Source of the DNA: Natronomonas marina
GTDB taxonomy: Archaea > Halobacteriota > Halobacteria > Halobacteriales > Haloarculaceae
Assembly: GCF_024298905.1 (NCBI RefSeq)
Contig: NZ_CP101154.1
Coordinates: 1,984,001 to 2,048,000 of the forward strand
Direction of reading: 5' to 3'
Length of the DNA: 64,000 nt
Within the stretch, counting starts at the first letter, position 1. Each line of letters starts with the position of its first letter. Below, piece after piece: positions 42,611 through 52,377 of this stretch. The notes beneath the pieces were generated by a model. The model had not been told where the DNA came from. It made no database searches and worked only from the letters and a program-made list of their open reading frames with translations. The position numbers were made by a program, and so were the translations under genes.

Positions 42611-42780
42611 GAGGTACGAACCGATACGAGAAGGCGCGCATCCTCGGGGCGCGAGCCCTGCAGGTGTCCTACGGAGCGCCGGTGCTCATCGAGACCGACC
42701 AGACCGAGCCCATCCTCGTCGCCGCCGAGGAGTACGACGCCGACGTGCTCCCCTTCACCGTCCGGCGGGGTGAGGAGTAG
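42607..42780 (+). CDS. rpoK: RNA polymerase subunit K (Rpo6)
   Basis: The 57-residue protein reads [19 protein letters not shown], then [19 protein letters not shown] and ends [10 protein letters not shown], the RPB6/omega fold core with [16 protein letters not shown]. It folds the RNA polymerase main subunit. ATG 42607 overlaps the Rpo10 stop (ATGA). The enolase ATG follows directly at 42781. The order rpoN-rpoK-eno is conserved in archaea. Confidence 0.95.
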   Translation: MRGTNRYEKARILGARALQVSYGAPVLIETDQTEPILVAAEEYDADVLPFTVRRGEE

Positions 42781-43977
42781 ATGACGCTCATCACGGAGGT
42801 CCGGCTGCGCCGGATTCTCGACAGTCGCGGAAACCCGACGGTCGAGGCCGAGGTCAGGACCGAGAGCGGCGGCTTCGGCCGCGGCGCGGCCCCCTCCGGT
42901 GCGTCCACGGGCGAGTACGAGGCCGTCGAGCGGCCGGCGAGCGAGGCCATCACGAAGGCCCGCGAACTCGCCGTCCCCCGGCTCGAGGGGCAGGTGTACG
43001 CCGGCGACCAGCGCGGCGTCGACTCGACGCTGCGGGCGGCCGACGGCACCGACGACTTCTCGGAAATCGGCGCCAACTCGGCGGTCGCCATCTCGATGGC
43101 CGCCGCCAAGGCCGCCGCGGACGTGCTGGGTGCGCCGCTCTACCAGCACCTCGGCGGCGCGTTCCGGGGACGGGACTTCCCGATCCCGCTCGGGAACGTC
43201 GTCGGCGGTGGCGAGCACGCCGCCGACGCGACCCACATCCAGGAGTTCCTCGCCGCGCCGGTCGGCGCACCCTCCGTGACGGACGCGGTCTTCGCCAACG
43301 CCCGGGTCCACGGCGAGGTCGGCGACCGCCTCGCCGAGCGAGGGATCGCCGCCGGCAAGGGCGACGAGGGTGCGTGGGCCCCCTCCATCGACGACGCCGA
43401 GGCGTTCGAAATCGTCGACGAGGCCGTCGAGACGGTCGCCGACGAGGTCGGCTTCGAGGTCGGGTTCGGTCTCGACGTGGCCGGCGCCGAACTCTACGAG
43501 GACGGCGCCTACCGCTACGGCGACCGGACGCGGAGTCCCGACGAGCAGATAGCGTACGTCGCCGACCTCGTCGACGAGTACGGCCTCGTCTACGTGGAGG
43601 ACCCCCTCGACGAGGACGACTACGAGGGGTTCGCCGAGTTGACCGACCGGGTCGGCTCGGAGACGCTGGTCTGTGGCGACGACCTGTTCGTCACCAACAC
43701 GGACCGCATCGAGGCGGGCATCGAGCAGGGCGCGGCCAACAGCGTCCTGGTCAAGCCCAACCAGATCGGGACGCTGTCGGACGCCTTCGACGCCATCGAA
43801 CTGGCCGTCTCGAACGGCTACGCTCCCGTCGTCTCCCACCGGAGCGGCGAGACGGAGGACACGACCATCGCACACCTCGCCGTCGCCACCGACGCCCCGT
43901 ACGTCAAGACGGGCGCTGTCGGCGGCGAGCGCACCGCCAAGCTGAACGAACTCATCAGAATCGAGGCAAACGCATGA
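42781..43977 (+). CDS. eno: Enolase
   Basis: The 398-residue enzyme converts 2-phosphoglycerate to phosphoenolpyruvate. Key parts seen are [51 protein letters not shown], metal ligands in [18 protein letters not shown] and [24 protein letters not shown] with the catalytic Lys, and [17 protein letters not shown]. It begins immediately after rpoK and its stop overlaps the uS2 start by four bases. Confidence 0.97.
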   Translation: MTLITEVRLRRILDSRGNPTVEAEVRTESGGFGRGAAPSGASTGEYEAVERPASEAITKARELAVPRLEGQVYAGDQRGVDSTLRAADGTDDFSEIGANSAVAISMAAAKAAADVLGAPLYQHLGGAFRGRDFPIPLGNVVGGGEHAADATHIQEFLAAPVGAPSVTDAVFANARVHGEVGDRLAERGIAAGKGDEGAWAPSIDDAEAFEIVDEAVETVADEVGFEVGFGLDVAGAELYEDGAYRYGDRTRSPDEQIAYVADLVDEYGLVYVEDPLDEDDYEGFAELTDRVGSETLVCGDDLFVTNTDRIEAGIEQGAANSVLVKPNQIGTLSDAFDAIELAVSNGYAPVVSHRSGETEDTTIAHLAVATDAPYVKTGAVGGERTAKLNELIRIEANA

Positions 43978-44789
43978 GCGACAACGAAGAGGGGTTCGAC
44001 GCCTCCGAACTGGACGAGGAGCTCGACGAGCTCGAAGAGGAGCTCGACGAGGAACTCGACGAGGAGGCTACGGCCGAGGAGGCCGCCCCCACAGACGACG
44101 AACAGCCCGCCGAGGCCGACGACGACGAGGCCGACGACGCCGAACCGACCGACGACGAACCCGCCGAGGAGGAACCGGTCCTCGACGAGGACGTCATGCC
44201 GGACGACGAGGCGGACCTCCTCATCCCGGTCGAGGACTACCTGGCCGCCGGGGTCCACATCGGGACCCAGCAGAAGACGAAGTCCATGGAGCGGTTCATC
44301 CACCGCGTCCGGACGGACGGACTCTACGTGCTGGACGTCTCGACGACCGACCAGCGCATCCGGACGGCCGCGTCGTTCCTGGCGAACTACCAGCCCGAGC
44401 AGATCCTGGTGGCGTCGAGCCGCCAGTACGGTCGCTTCCCGGCCGAGAAGTTCGCCGACGCCGTCGGCGCCCGTGCCCGGACCGGCCGGTTCATTCCGGG
44501 GACGCTGACGAACCCCGACTACGAGGGCTACATCGAGCCCGACGTCGTCGTGGTCACCGACCCCATCGGGGATTCCCAGGCCGTCAAGGAGGCCATCACG
44601 GTCGGCATCCCCGTCATCGCGATGTGTGACTCCAACAACACGACGTCGAACGTCGACCTCGTGGTGCCGACGAACAACAAGGGGCGGAAGGCCCTCAGCG
44701 TCATCTACTGGCTCCTGGCCAACGAGACGCTGGACCGCCGCGGCGCCGAGCCCGGCTACGCCCTCGAGGACTTCGAGACCGAACTGTAG
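43974..44789 (+). CDS. rps2: 30S ribosomal protein uS2
   Basis: The 271-residue protein has a strikingly acidic N-terminal extension of about 75 residues (runs of Asp, Glu and Ala such as [16 protein letters not shown]) before the S2 core: [57 protein letters not shown] and [24 protein letters not shown]. The extension is a haloarchaeal feature and probably disordered. The gene overlaps eno by four bases and ends the superoperon here. Confidence 0.97.
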   Translation: MSDNEEGFDASELDEELDELEEELDEELDEEATAEEAAPTDDEQPAEADDDEADDAEPTDDEPAEEEPVLDEDVMPDDEADLLIPVEDYLAAGVHIGTQQKTKSMERFIHRVRTDGLYVLDVSTTDQRIRTAASFLANYQPEQILVASSRQYGRFPAEKFADAVGARARTGRFIPGTLTNPDYEGYIEPDVVVVTDPIGDSQAVKEAITVGIPVIAMCDSNNTTSNVDLVVPTNNKGRKALSVIYWLLANETLDRRGAEPGYALEDFETEL

Positions 44790-44813
44790 ACCCGTTTTCG
44801 CTATTTCGACACG

Positions 44814-45332
44814 TCATTCCGACAGCGATAGCTCCGCGAGTTCCTCGTAGACGACCTCCTCCGGAACCGACTCCGTCCACCCGACCTCGGCGACGCCGGG
44901 ACCGGCCGCGGGAGGTCCGTCCGTCCGACGACCCTCGAAGACGAGATACGGGTTCGGGACGGCCAGCCGGTCGGTCCGGTCGTCCATGTAGAGCAGGTGG
45001 ACCTGCGAGAGCCCCGTGAGGTCGGCCTCGACGCCAGCGGCATCCCGGAGCGCGCGGTTGGCACACTCCCGGTAGGACTCCCCGGGCCGGCGGGCGTCAC
45101 CGGGGTCGACCCAGCCGTCGCCGTCCTCGTAGCGGACGAGGAGGACGCCGTCGTCGCCGCGAACGCGGACGCCCGCGCCGCCGACGACGCCGAACGACTC
45201 GAACGTCTCGACGAGGGCGTCGCGGTCGTCGGGGTCGCAGTCGAGACGGCGGCCGACGAGGTCGATCTCGCCGTGTTCGGCGGCCAGGTCGGCCACGAGG
45301 GCGTTGACGTGCCGGAGCAACTCGACGGACAC
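44814..45332 (-). CDS. Nudix-fold protein with degenerate Nudix box
   Basis: The 172-residue protein has a short N-terminal helical part (VSVELLRHVNALVADLAAEHG) and a Nudix fold with GVVGGAGVRVRGDDGVLLVRYEDGDGWVDPGD. The Nudix box G-x5-E-x7-REUxEExGU is degenerate: GESYRECANRALRDAAGV has Ala and Asp where the metal-binding glutamates should be. It is probably not a standard pyrophosphohydrolase. The open frame extends to 45491, but the GTG at 45332 starts where halophile-like composition begins; the true start is uncertain. Antisense to the surrounding operon direction. Confidence 0.75.
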   Translation of the reverse strand: MSVELLRHVNALVADLAAEHGEIDLVGRRLDCDPDDRDALVETFESFGVVGGAGVRVRGDDGVLLVRYEDGDGWVDPGDARRPGESYRECANRALRDAAGVEADLTGLSQVHLLYMDDRTDRLAVPNPYLVFEGRRTDGPPAAGPGVAEVGWTESVPEEVVYEELAELSLSE

Positions 45333-45438
45333 ACCTGCCCTGGGACGGCCAGCGGCTTGGGCGTTACTGACCGCGTGGTTGCCCGACCGGCAGCACACGC
45401 GGCACCAACCATATTGCCGGAGCGTCCGAACACCGAAT

Positions 45439-45822
45439 ATGTCCGAAACGGAGCACATCGAGACGATACGAGCGTCGGTTTCTCGGCACAACGATCCCGA
45501 GACCCGCGAGCAGTACCTCGACGACTACGCCGACGAGTTCGAACTGCACGGCGCCGACGCCGACGGACTGGAGGAGTTGCGCGCCTTCTACCGGAGGGTG
45601 TGGGAGGCGATCCCGGACCTGACGGTCACCGTCGAGAGCGTGCTGGCCGACGGCGACGAGGTGGCCGTCCGGTACTCCTGGGAGGGGACCCACGCGGTGA
45701 CCGGCGAGACGGTCTCGCTGGACGACGGTCTGACCTGGTACCGGTTCGAAGACGGCGAAATCGTCGAGCGGTGGGTGGCGCCGGGTACCGGAGCGACGAT
45801 TCGGAACATCGTCGAGCCCTGA
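45439..45822 (+). CDS. SnoaL-like (NTF2-fold) protein
   Basis: The 127-residue protein has the SnoaL/ester cyclase pattern: IRASVSRHNDPETREQYLDDYADEFELHG, LRAFYRRVWEAIPDLTVTVESVLADGDEVAVRYSWEGTH and WYRFEDGEIVERW. Members bind small hydrophobic ligands or act as cyclases or isomerases. ATG 45439 is 106 bases from the divergent Nudix start. It may be in a two-gene module with the Nudix protein, inserted between rps2 and mvk. Confidence 0.85.
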   Translation: MSETEHIETIRASVSRHNDPETREQYLDDYADEFELHGADADGLEELRAFYRRVWEAIPDLTVTVESVLADGDEVAVRYSWEGTHAVTGETVSLDDGLTWYRFEDGEIVERWVAPGTGATIRNIVEP

Positions 45823-45843
45823 ACCGCGAGGCTATCGGATACG

Positions 45844-45851
45844 CTTTTTAT
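45844..45851 (+). promoter_or_regulatory. TATA box of mvk
   Basis: CTTTTTAT lies 22-29 bases before ATG 45873. It gives the mevalonate kinase and IPK genes their own leaderless promoter independent of the ribosomal operon. Confidence 0.55.
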
Positions 45852-45872
45852 CGGGCGGCCTGACCGTCGAGT

Positions 45873-46862
45873 ATGACCACTTCGAGCGCCCCCGGGAAGG
45901 TCTACCTCTTCGGCGAACACGCCGTCGTGTACGGCGAACCGGCCGTGCCCTGTGCGATAGAGCGGCGGGCGCGGGTGACCGTCGAGGCCAGAGCGGACGA
46001 CCGGCTTCAGGTCCAGGCGAACGACCTCACGCTCGACGGCTTCACCGTCACCTGGGGTGGCGACGCCGACGATCGCCCCGACGTGGACGTCCCGGCACCG
46101 CTGGTCGAGGCCGCGATGGGGTACATCGACGGCGCCGTCGAGCAGGCCCGCGAGGCCGCCGACGCTCCCGAGGCGGGCTTCGACGTCACCATCGAGAGCG
46201 AGATTCCGCTGGGCGCGGGGCTGGGCTCCTCGGCTGCGGTCGTCGTCGCCTGCATCGACGCCGCGACCAGGGAACTCGGCGTCGAACTCGACGCCGCGAC
46301 GATAGCCGACCGCGCCTTTCAGGTCGAGTACGAGGTCCAGGACGGCGAGGCGTCGCGGGCGGACACGTTCTGCTCGGCGATGGGCGGTGCCGTTCACGTC
46401 CAGGGCGACGACTGCCGGCGGCTGACCGACGTGCCGAACCTGCCCTTCGTCGTCGGGTACGACGGCGGGACGGGCGACACGGGCGAACTCGTCGCCGGCG
46501 TCCGGGCGCTCAGAGAGGAGTACGGCTTCGCCGCCGACACCGTCGCGGCCATCGGTGACATCGTCCGCCGGGGGAAAGGAGCCCTCGACGAGGACGACGT
46601 CGAGGAGGTGGGCCGGCTGATGGACTTCAACCACGGCCTGCTGTCGGCACTCGGCGTCTCCTCGCGGTCGCTGGACGCGATGGTGTGGGCCGCGAGGGAG
46701 GCCGACGCGCTGGGCGCAAAACTCACCGGGGCCGGCGGCGGCGGCTGTGTCGTCGCCCTCGACCGGACCGAGCAGACGCTCACCGCCCTTGAGTACACGC
46801 CGGGCTGCGAGGAGGCGTTCCGGGCCGAACTCGACACCGACGGCGTCCGGGCCGAGCGATGA
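45873..46862 (+). CDS. mvk: Mevalonate kinase
   Basis: The 329-residue GHMP kinase phosphorylates mevalonate for isoprenoid lipid synthesis. It has the N-terminal APGKVYLFGEHAVVYGEPA, the ATP loop PLGAGLGSSAAVVVA, and the C-terminal KLTGAGGGGCVVAL. A TATA box lies about 25 bases upstream of the ATG. Its stop overlaps the IPK start by four bases, making a two-gene unit of the archaeal mevalonate pathway. Confidence 0.96.
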   Translation: MTTSSAPGKVYLFGEHAVVYGEPAVPCAIERRARVTVEARADDRLQVQANDLTLDGFTVTWGGDADDRPDVDVPAPLVEAAMGYIDGAVEQAREAADAPEAGFDVTIESEIPLGAGLGSSAAVVVACIDAATRELGVELDAATIADRAFQVEYEVQDGEASRADTFCSAMGGAVHVQGDDCRRLTDVPNLPFVVGYDGGTGDTGELVAGVRALREEYGFAADTVAAIGDIVRRGKGALDEDDVEEVGRLMDFNHGLLSALGVSSRSLDAMVWAAREADALGAKLTGAGGGGCVVALDRTEQTLTALEYTPGCEEAFRAELDTDGVRAER

Positions 46863-47587
46863 CGACGGTTCTGAAACTCGGGGGCAGCGTCCTCACCGAG
46901 AAGGACGAACCGGAGACGGTCGACGAGGCGGCCCTCGAGCGGGCCGCCGCGGCGCTGGCCGGACGCGATGACCTCGTCGTCGTCCACGGCGGCGGCAGTT
47001 TCGGCCACCACCACGCGGACCGCTACGGCGTCTCGACGACGGCGGGAACCCACGACGCCGAGGCGGTCCGTGCCATCCACGGCGCGATGAAACGGCTCAA
47101 CGCCGCGGTCGTCGACGCGCTGGCCGACGTCGACGTGCCGCCACTGCCGGTCCACCCGATGTCGGCCGCCCACAGGGACGAATCGGGTACGTTGACGCTC
47201 CCGACCGGGCAGGTCCGCACGATGCTCGCCGAGGGGTTCGTCCCAGTCCTCCACGGCGATTGTGTGGTCCACGCCGGCGCGGGCGCGACGGTCCTCTCCG
47301 GTGACGAACTCGTCGTCGCGGTGGCCGACGCCGTGGGCGCCGACCGCGTCGGCGTCTGTTCTGCGGTCCCGGGCGTCTACGACGAGTCCGGCGACGTCGT
47401 CGAGCACATCGACTCCTTCGAGGCCGTCGCCGACGCCCTCGGCGCGAGCGAGGCGACAGACGTGAGCGGCGGCATGGCCGGGAAGGTGCGGGAACTGCTC
47501 GACCTCGCGGCACCAGCCTACGTGTTCGACCTCGACGGTCTCGAGGCGTTCCTCGACGGCGAGAACCCCGGGACGAGAATCGACTGA
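46859..47587 (+). CDS. ipk: Isopentenyl phosphate kinase
   Basis: The 242-residue amino-acid-kinase-fold enzyme converts isopentenyl phosphate to isopentenyl diphosphate, the last step of the archaeal mevalonate pathway. Seen motifs are VLKLGGSVLTEKDE, VVHGGGSFGHHHAD with the catalytic His, VLHGDCVV, LSGDELVVAVADAVGADRVGVCSAVPGVY and DVSGGMAGKVRELLDLA. ATG 46859 overlaps the mvk stop. Confidence 0.95.
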   Translation: MTTVLKLGGSVLTEKDEPETVDEAALERAAAALAGRDDLVVVHGGGSFGHHHADRYGVSTTAGTHDAEAVRAIHGAMKRLNAAVVDALADVDVPPLPVHPMSAAHRDESGTLTLPTGQVRTMLAEGFVPVLHGDCVVHAGAGATVLSGDELVVAVADAVGADRVGVCSAVPGVYDESGDVVEHIDSFEAVADALGASEATDVSGGMAGKVRELLDLAAPAYVFDLDGLEAFLDGENPGTRID

Positions 47588-47710
47588 AGGTTTTTGTACG
47601 AACGGGAGGCCAGACCGCTCGTGCTCGAGCGAGCCGCCGGACGCGAGACGCGGGAGCGCGGTGCAGCGCGTCCGGTTCCGACCGTCCCCCGTCCGGCCGT
47701 GCACCGCCTG

Positions 47711-49222
47711 TCAGCCCCACTCGACGTCCTCGGCGAGGGATTCCTTGTCGATCTTCTGGCTTCCGGTCCGCGGGAACGAGTCGACTAACGTGACCCGGCG
47801 TGGCTTCTCGTAGCCTGCCAGTCCGTCGTGGTCATCGCAGAACGCCTCGATGTCGGCCTCGGTCAATGAGTCCGCGCCGACGACCGCCGCGGTCACCGCC
47901 TCCCCCAGCCGGTCGTGCGGCGTGCCGAACACCGCCGCCGACTCGACGCCGTCCATCTCCGCGAGGACGCTCTCGACCCGGGAGGGAGCGACCTTCTCGC
48001 CACCGGAGAGGACGATGTCGTCCAGTCGGTCGACGAAGTAGAGGACGCCGGACTCGCGCCGAACGACGTCGCCGGTCCGGAACCACCGGCGGCCATCGTC
48101 GGATTCCTCGAACGCCGTCTCGGTCAGCGCCGGCGCCTCCCAGTAGCGCGGCATCACGCTGTCGCCCCGCAGCCACAGTTCGCCCTCCTCGGCGTCGGCG
48201 CCGGAGTCGGGGTCGACGACCCGTGCCTCGGCGCTGCCGACCGTCTCGCCGAGGGCCCCCTCCGTCCGGGGCGTCTCCGGCGTCCCCGCGACGGTCAGGC
48301 CGGCGGCCTCCGTCTGTCCGTAGTAGTTCAACAGTTCGTCCACCTCGAAAGCGGATGCGAACGCCTCGAGGGTCGACTCGGCGGCGGGACTCCCGCCGTA
48401 GAAGCACATCCGCAACGTCGACGTGTCGTGCTCGCGGGCCGCGTCGGTGCCGAGGACGTCGACCATCATGGCCGGGACCAGCCCGGAGATGGTCGCCCCG
48501 GTGGCCTCCACCAGCCGCGCCCACTCGACCGGTCCCCACGCCGGGTGGATGGCGACCGACCCGCCGGTGAAAAGTCCCATCAGCGTCGCGCCGTGGAAGC
48601 CGCCGACGTGGAACAGGGGAACCGAGACGACAGCCGTGTCGTCTGCCGAGACGTCGTACGTCGAGACGCCGGCGTCGACCTGTGCACCGACGTTGCGGTG
48701 CGTCTGGACCACCCCCTTCGGGTCCCCCGTGGTACCCGAAGTGTGCATCACGACCGCCGGGTCGTCGTCGAGCCGCGTGACCGTGTCGGGGGCGTCCTCG
48801 GGCGGACCGAACGCGTCCCAATCGAAAGACCCGGCGTGACCGTGGACGAGCGCCTCCTCGAGACCGACCGCGGTCGCGGCCTCCGAGGCCGTGCTCGCAA
48901 AGACCGAGTCGTGGACCACGAGGGCGGGGTCGACGTCCTCGAGGACGTAGGCGACCTCGTCGGGGCCGAACCGGTAGTTCACGGGCGTGAACGCACAGCC
49001 GGCCCGCCAGGCGCCCAGTGCGACCGCGACGACCGTCGGGTTGTCGAGCATGAACACCGCGACGCGGTCGCCGGGGTCGGTCCGACCCTCAAGGAACGAG
49101 GCGACCGACGCCGCGCGCCGCCGCAGGTCGGCGTATGCGACGTCCTCCCCGTCGGGGTCGACGATGGCCGGCGCCTCGGGCCGGTCCCGCACCTGCCGCG
49201 CGAACCGCTCGTAGAGGTTCAT
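47711..49222 (-). CDS. Acyl-CoA synthetase (class I adenylate-forming)
   Basis: The 503-residue enzyme activates a carboxylic acid with ATP and CoA. The P-loop HTSGTTGDPKGVVQTHRN, the NYYGQTEAAGL (A5) and WFRTGDVVRRESG (A7) motifs and the terminal catalytic Lys in RTGSQKIDKESL are all present. It resembles long-chain acyl-CoA or o-succinylbenzoate-CoA ligases; with acyl-CoA dehydrogenase and reductase genes nearby, a fatty-acid substrate is more likely. A TATA (49245-49253) is about 25 bases before the ATG. Confidence 0.9.
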   Translation of the reverse strand: MNLYERFARQVRDRPEAPAIVDPDGEDVAYADLRRRAASVASFLEGRTDPGDRVAVFMLDNPTVVAVALGAWRAGCAFTPVNYRFGPDEVAYVLEDVDPALVVHDSVFASTASEAATAVGLEEALVHGHAGSFDWDAFGPPEDAPDTVTRLDDDPAVVMHTSGTTGDPKGVVQTHRNVGAQVDAGVSTYDVSADDTAVVSVPLFHVGGFHGATLMGLFTGGSVAIHPAWGPVEWARLVEATGATISGLVPAMMVDVLGTDAAREHDTSTLRMCFYGGSPAAESTLEAFASAFEVDELLNYYGQTEAAGLTVAGTPETPRTEGALGETVGSAEARVVDPDSGADAEEGELWLRGDSVMPRYWEAPALTETAFEESDDGRRWFRTGDVVRRESGVLYFVDRLDDIVLSGGEKVAPSRVESVLAEMDGVESAAVFGTPHDRLGEAVTAAVVGADSLTEADIEAFCDDHDGLAGYEKPRRVTLVDSFPRTGSQKIDKESLAEDVEWG

Positions 49223-49244
49223 GGCGCCCGACTGGGCGGCGTCG

Positions 49245-49253
49245 AGTATAAGC
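49245..49253 (-). promoter_or_regulatory. TATA box of the acyl-CoA synthetase gene
   Basis: GCTTATACT on the minus strand lies 23-31 bases before ATG 49222. Confidence 0.5.
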
Positions 49254-49276
49254 GTGCGGCCTGCCGCCGGACCATC

Positions 49277-49284
49277 GTTTTTAA
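49277..49284 (+). promoter_or_regulatory. TATA box of the MBL hydrolase gene
   Basis: GTTTTTAA lies 25-32 bases before ATG 49309. It is back-to-back with the acyl-CoA synthetase promoter, so the two genes share an 86-base control region. Confidence 0.5.
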
Positions 49285-49308
49285 TCGCTGGGCGACGACT
49301 GGCGGACG

Positions 49309-50220
49309 ATGGAGTACGAACGGCACGAGTTCACCCAGCCGCTGTACGGCGGGGTCAACGTCCTCCGAATCGGGGACACGCTCGTCGACACCGGTCACGT
49401 CGCGCCGGTGTGTCGGGACGCCGTCCGGGAGGCGCTCGACGGTCCGCTCTCGGGCGTCGAGCAGGTCCTGCACACCCACGCGCACATCGACCACGTCGGC
49501 GGGTCACAGACAATCGACGCCCTCGCCGAGTTGCCCCACGTCGTCCCGGAGGGCCAACCGGAGTTCCTCTACGACTACGCCTCGTACCTCCGGCGTGCCC
49601 GCGAGGAGATGACGCGGCTGCTCGCAGGGTTCGACCCCGACCCCTCGACGTGGGACACATACTTCCCGATTCGGGAGTACGCCGAGGACGCCATCGACGT
49701 GACGCGGACCGTCGGCGACGGTGACACCGTCGAGATGGGTGACGAAGCGTTCGTCGCCGTCTCGACGCCGGGGCACGCCGACCCGCACCTGGCCTTTCAT
49801 CACGAACCCAGCGGGACGGTCCTGTCGGGGGACCTCGTCGACCCCGACGGCCGGTTCCAGTACGGCCCGCTGCTCGGCGATATCGGCAATTACAAGGACT
49901 CGCTCCGGCGACTTCGGGACCTCGACCCGGACCGACTCGTGCCGATGCATGGTCCCGAACTGTCGAACCCACGGGAGCGAATCGACGGGTCGCTTTCGAA
50001 CGCCGAACGGACCGAAGCGCGGTTGCTGTCGTTTCTCGAGGAGCGGGAGGCGTGTTTCGCCCGCGAGTTCGTCACCGACGAACTCGGCGTCGGCGGCGCC
50101 CGGACACCGTTCCTGACGCTCGTCGTCTACGAGTACTGTCGGTATCTCGAGGACCGGGGCGAGCTATCGGTCGACGTGACCAGCGAGGGGATACGGTTGC
50201 GGCCGCTAGAGGTCGAGTAG
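49309..50220 (+). CDS. Metallo-beta-lactamase-fold hydrolase
   Basis: The 303-residue protein has the MBL metal motif [11 protein letters not shown], a later His in [14 protein letters not shown], Asp in [10 protein letters not shown] and the His in [11 protein letters not shown]. The C-terminal 80 residues form a helical extension typical of the LACTB2/thioesterase-like branch. Given its place between acyl-CoA ligase and dehydrogenase genes, hydrolysis of acyl-CoA or a related thioester is a guess. The stop overlaps the convergent acyl-CoA dehydrogenase gene by 15 bases. Confidence 0.88.
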   Translation: MEYERHEFTQPLYGGVNVLRIGDTLVDTGHVAPVCRDAVREALDGPLSGVEQVLHTHAHIDHVGGSQTIDALAELPHVVPEGQPEFLYDYASYLRRAREEMTRLLAGFDPDPSTWDTYFPIREYAEDAIDVTRTVGDGDTVEMGDEAFVAVSTPGHADPHLAFHHEPSGTVLSGDLVDPDGRFQYGPLLGDIGNYKDSLRRLRDLDPDRLVPMHGPELSNPRERIDGSLSNAERTEARLLSFLEEREACFAREFVTDELGVGGARTPFLTLVVYEYCRYLEDRGELSVDVTSEGIRLRPLEVE

Positions 50221-51342
50221 CTCCTTGGCGATGATGTTGCGCTGAATCTCGCTTGCTCCCTCGCCGATCTGGTAGATCTTCGTGTGCCGGTAGTGTCGCT
50301 CGACGGGGTAATCCCGGGTGTAGCCGTTACCGCCGTGGAGCTGGATGGCGTCGCTTGCGACCTCCTCGGCGATCTCGGAGGCGTAGAGCTTCGCCATCGA
50401 GGCGAGTTTCGTCGGCTTCTCGTCGGCGTCCACGCGGGCCGCGGCGTCGTAGACCAGTCGCCGGGCGAGTTCGACATTCGTCGCCATATCGGCGACCTTG
50501 TGCTGGACGGCCTGGAACTGCCGGAGTTCGCGGTCGAACTGCTCGCGCTGTTTGACGTAGTCGACCGTCTCCTCGAGACAGCCCTGGGCGATGCCCAGCG
50601 CCTGGGCGGCGATGCCGACCCGCTCCTCCTCGAAGAACTCCATGAGCTGGTAGAAGCCGGCGTCCTCGTAGCCGACGAGGTTTTCCTCGGGGACGCGAAC
50701 GCCGTCGTACCGGAGCTGTGCGGTCTCGCTGGCGTTCCAGCCGAGTTTGTGAATCTCGGACTCGACCTCGAAGCCGTCCCGGTCGGTCTCGACGATGATC
50801 GCGGAGATGCCGCTGTGCCCCTCGTCGCCGGTGCGGCACATCGTCAGCACGTAGTCGGCGATTGTACCGTGAGTGATGAACGTCTTGACGCCGTCGATGA
50901 CGTACTCGTCTCCCTCCTTCCGTGCGGTCGTCTCGATGGAGGCGGCGTCGGAGCCGTGATCGGGTTCGGTGTTGCCCAGCGCGCCGATGAGGTCGCCCTC
51001 GGCGACGCCGCGGAGGATCCACTCCTTCTGTTCGTCGGTGCCGTACTCGCGGATCATCCGGGTGCCGAACTCCGTACCGATTGCCGCGAGCATCCCGGCG
51101 TCGACGCGGCATATCTCCTCCATGAACAGGCAGGTCTCGACCTGCGAGAGTCCGGCGCCGCCGTACTCCTCGGGGATGGTGCCACCGACCAGGCCGGCGT
51201 CGACGGCCTTCTCCCACACCTCCTCGGGCCACTCGCCGGCCTCCTCGTGGTGTCTGGCAACGGGGGCGATCTCGTTCTCCGCGAACTCGCGGGCGGTCCG
51301 CCGGACGGCTCGTTCCTCCTCCGAGAAGCCGAACTCGACCAT
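50206..51342 (-). CDS. Acyl-CoA dehydrogenase
   Basis: The 378-residue flavoprotein has [20 protein letters not shown] at the N-terminus, [21 protein letters not shown], the FAD region [31 protein letters not shown] and the catalytic Glu in [13 protein letters not shown]. It introduces the first double bond in beta-oxidation and passes electrons to ETF, encoded at 59.8-62.4 kb. A TATA-like CTATTTGAGG is about 27 bases before the ATG. Confidence 0.95.
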   Translation of the reverse strand: MVEFGFSEEERAVRRTAREFAENEIAPVARHHEEAGEWPEEVWEKAVDAGLVGGTIPEEYGGAGLSQVETCLFMEEICRVDAGMLAAIGTEFGTRMIREYGTDEQKEWILRGVAEGDLIGALGNTEPDHGSDAASIETTARKEGDEYVIDGVKTFITHGTIADYVLTMCRTGDEGHSGISAIIVETDRDGFEVESEIHKLGWNASETAQLRYDGVRVPEENLVGYEDAGFYQLMEFFEEERVGIAAQALGIAQGCLEETVDYVKQREQFDRELRQFQAVQHKVADMATNVELARRLVYDAAARVDADEKPTKLASMAKLYASEIAEEVASDAIQLHGGNGYTRDYPVERHYRHTKIYQIGEGASEIQRNIIAKELLDL

Positions 51343-51498
51343 GGGAGCAGGTTACACACGCGCCTCAAATAGGTGCTGCCTCGCATTGCCGGGAAGCAGG
51401 TGCCGCCGAGCGCGGGCTTCCGATTTGGGACCCACGTATTAACGGACCACGACGAGGAGGCAGGGGATTAACGTGGTCCCGACGAGTGACCACTTCGC

Positions 51499-52308
51499 AT
51501 GCCCGACGACTGGCCCGAGACGCCACCGAGTACCGACATCTTCGCCGACGATCTGCTGGCGGGCGAGACCGCCCTCGTCACCGGGGGCGGCACCGGGATC
51601 GGCGAGGAGATGGCGCTGGCCTTTGCGGACCACGGCGCCGACGTCGCCGTCGCCTCCCGCAACATGGACCACCTCGAGCCCGTCGCCGAGGCCATCGAGG
51701 CGACGGGACAGGACGCCTGTGCGACGACGGTCGACATCCGCGAGAAAGAGGAGGTGGACGCGATGCGGGACACGGTGCTGGACGAACTCGGCGACATCAC
51801 GGTCCTCGTGAACAACGCCGGGGCGAACTTCCTGACCCCGCTGGAAGACCTCTCGGCGAACGGGTGGCGGGCCGTCGTCGGAACCATCCTCGACGGCACC
51901 GCCTACTGCACGATGAGCGTCGGCGACCACATGATCGAGAACGGCGGCGGGTCGATCATCTCGATGGGAGCGACGAACTCGGTTCACGGCGGCCCGTTTC
52001 ACGCCCACTCGGGGGCGGGGAAGGCCGGCGTCCACAACCTGATGCAGACCGTCGCAAGCGAGTGGGCCAAGTACGGCATCCGCGCCAACACCATCGCGCC
52101 GGGCATCATCGAGACGGAGGGCGTCGCCGAGGCGAGCGGCGGTGCCCTACCCGAGCAGATACTCGACCACGTTCCCGTCGACCGCTTCGGGACGCCGGGG
52201 GACTGCGTGCCGCTCGCGGTCTTTCTGGCCTCCGACGCCTCGGCGTACGTCACCGGTTCGTACTACCCGGTCGACGGCGGCCACCTACTCCTTCCCTCGC
52301 CGTACTGA
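51499..52308 (+). CDS. SDR oxidoreductase, 2,4-dienoyl-CoA reductase-like
   Basis: The 269-residue Rossmann protein has the cofactor motif VTGGGTGIGEEMALAFADHG, NNAGANF, and SIISMGATNSVHGGP. Instead of the usual Tyr-x3-Lys it has HAHSGAGKAGVHNLMQ, where the Lys is kept but Tyr is absent, as in peroxisomal-type 2,4-dienoyl-CoA reductases, whose helix and APGIIETEG region it also resembles. It would reduce unsaturated acyl-CoA with NADPH in the same pathway as the adjacent dehydrogenase. A TATA-like GATTAACG is about 27 bases upstream. Confidence 0.88.
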   Translation: MPDDWPETPPSTDIFADDLLAGETALVTGGGTGIGEEMALAFADHGADVAVASRNMDHLEPVAEAIEATGQDACATTVDIREKEEVDAMRDTVLDELGDITVLVNNAGANFLTPLEDLSANGWRAVVGTILDGTAYCTMSVGDHMIENGGGSIISMGATNSVHGGPFHAHSGAGKAGVHNLMQTVASEWAKYGIRANTIAPGIIETEGVAEASGGALPEQILDHVPVDRFGTPGDCVPLAVFLASDASAYVTGSYYPVDGGHLLLPSPY

Positions 52309-52377
52309 ACCGCCTGGATTGAAGCCGGCAGCCGTTCCAGACCGAAGCATGTCGCCCTCCATTCGAGGTGCGGGCCG

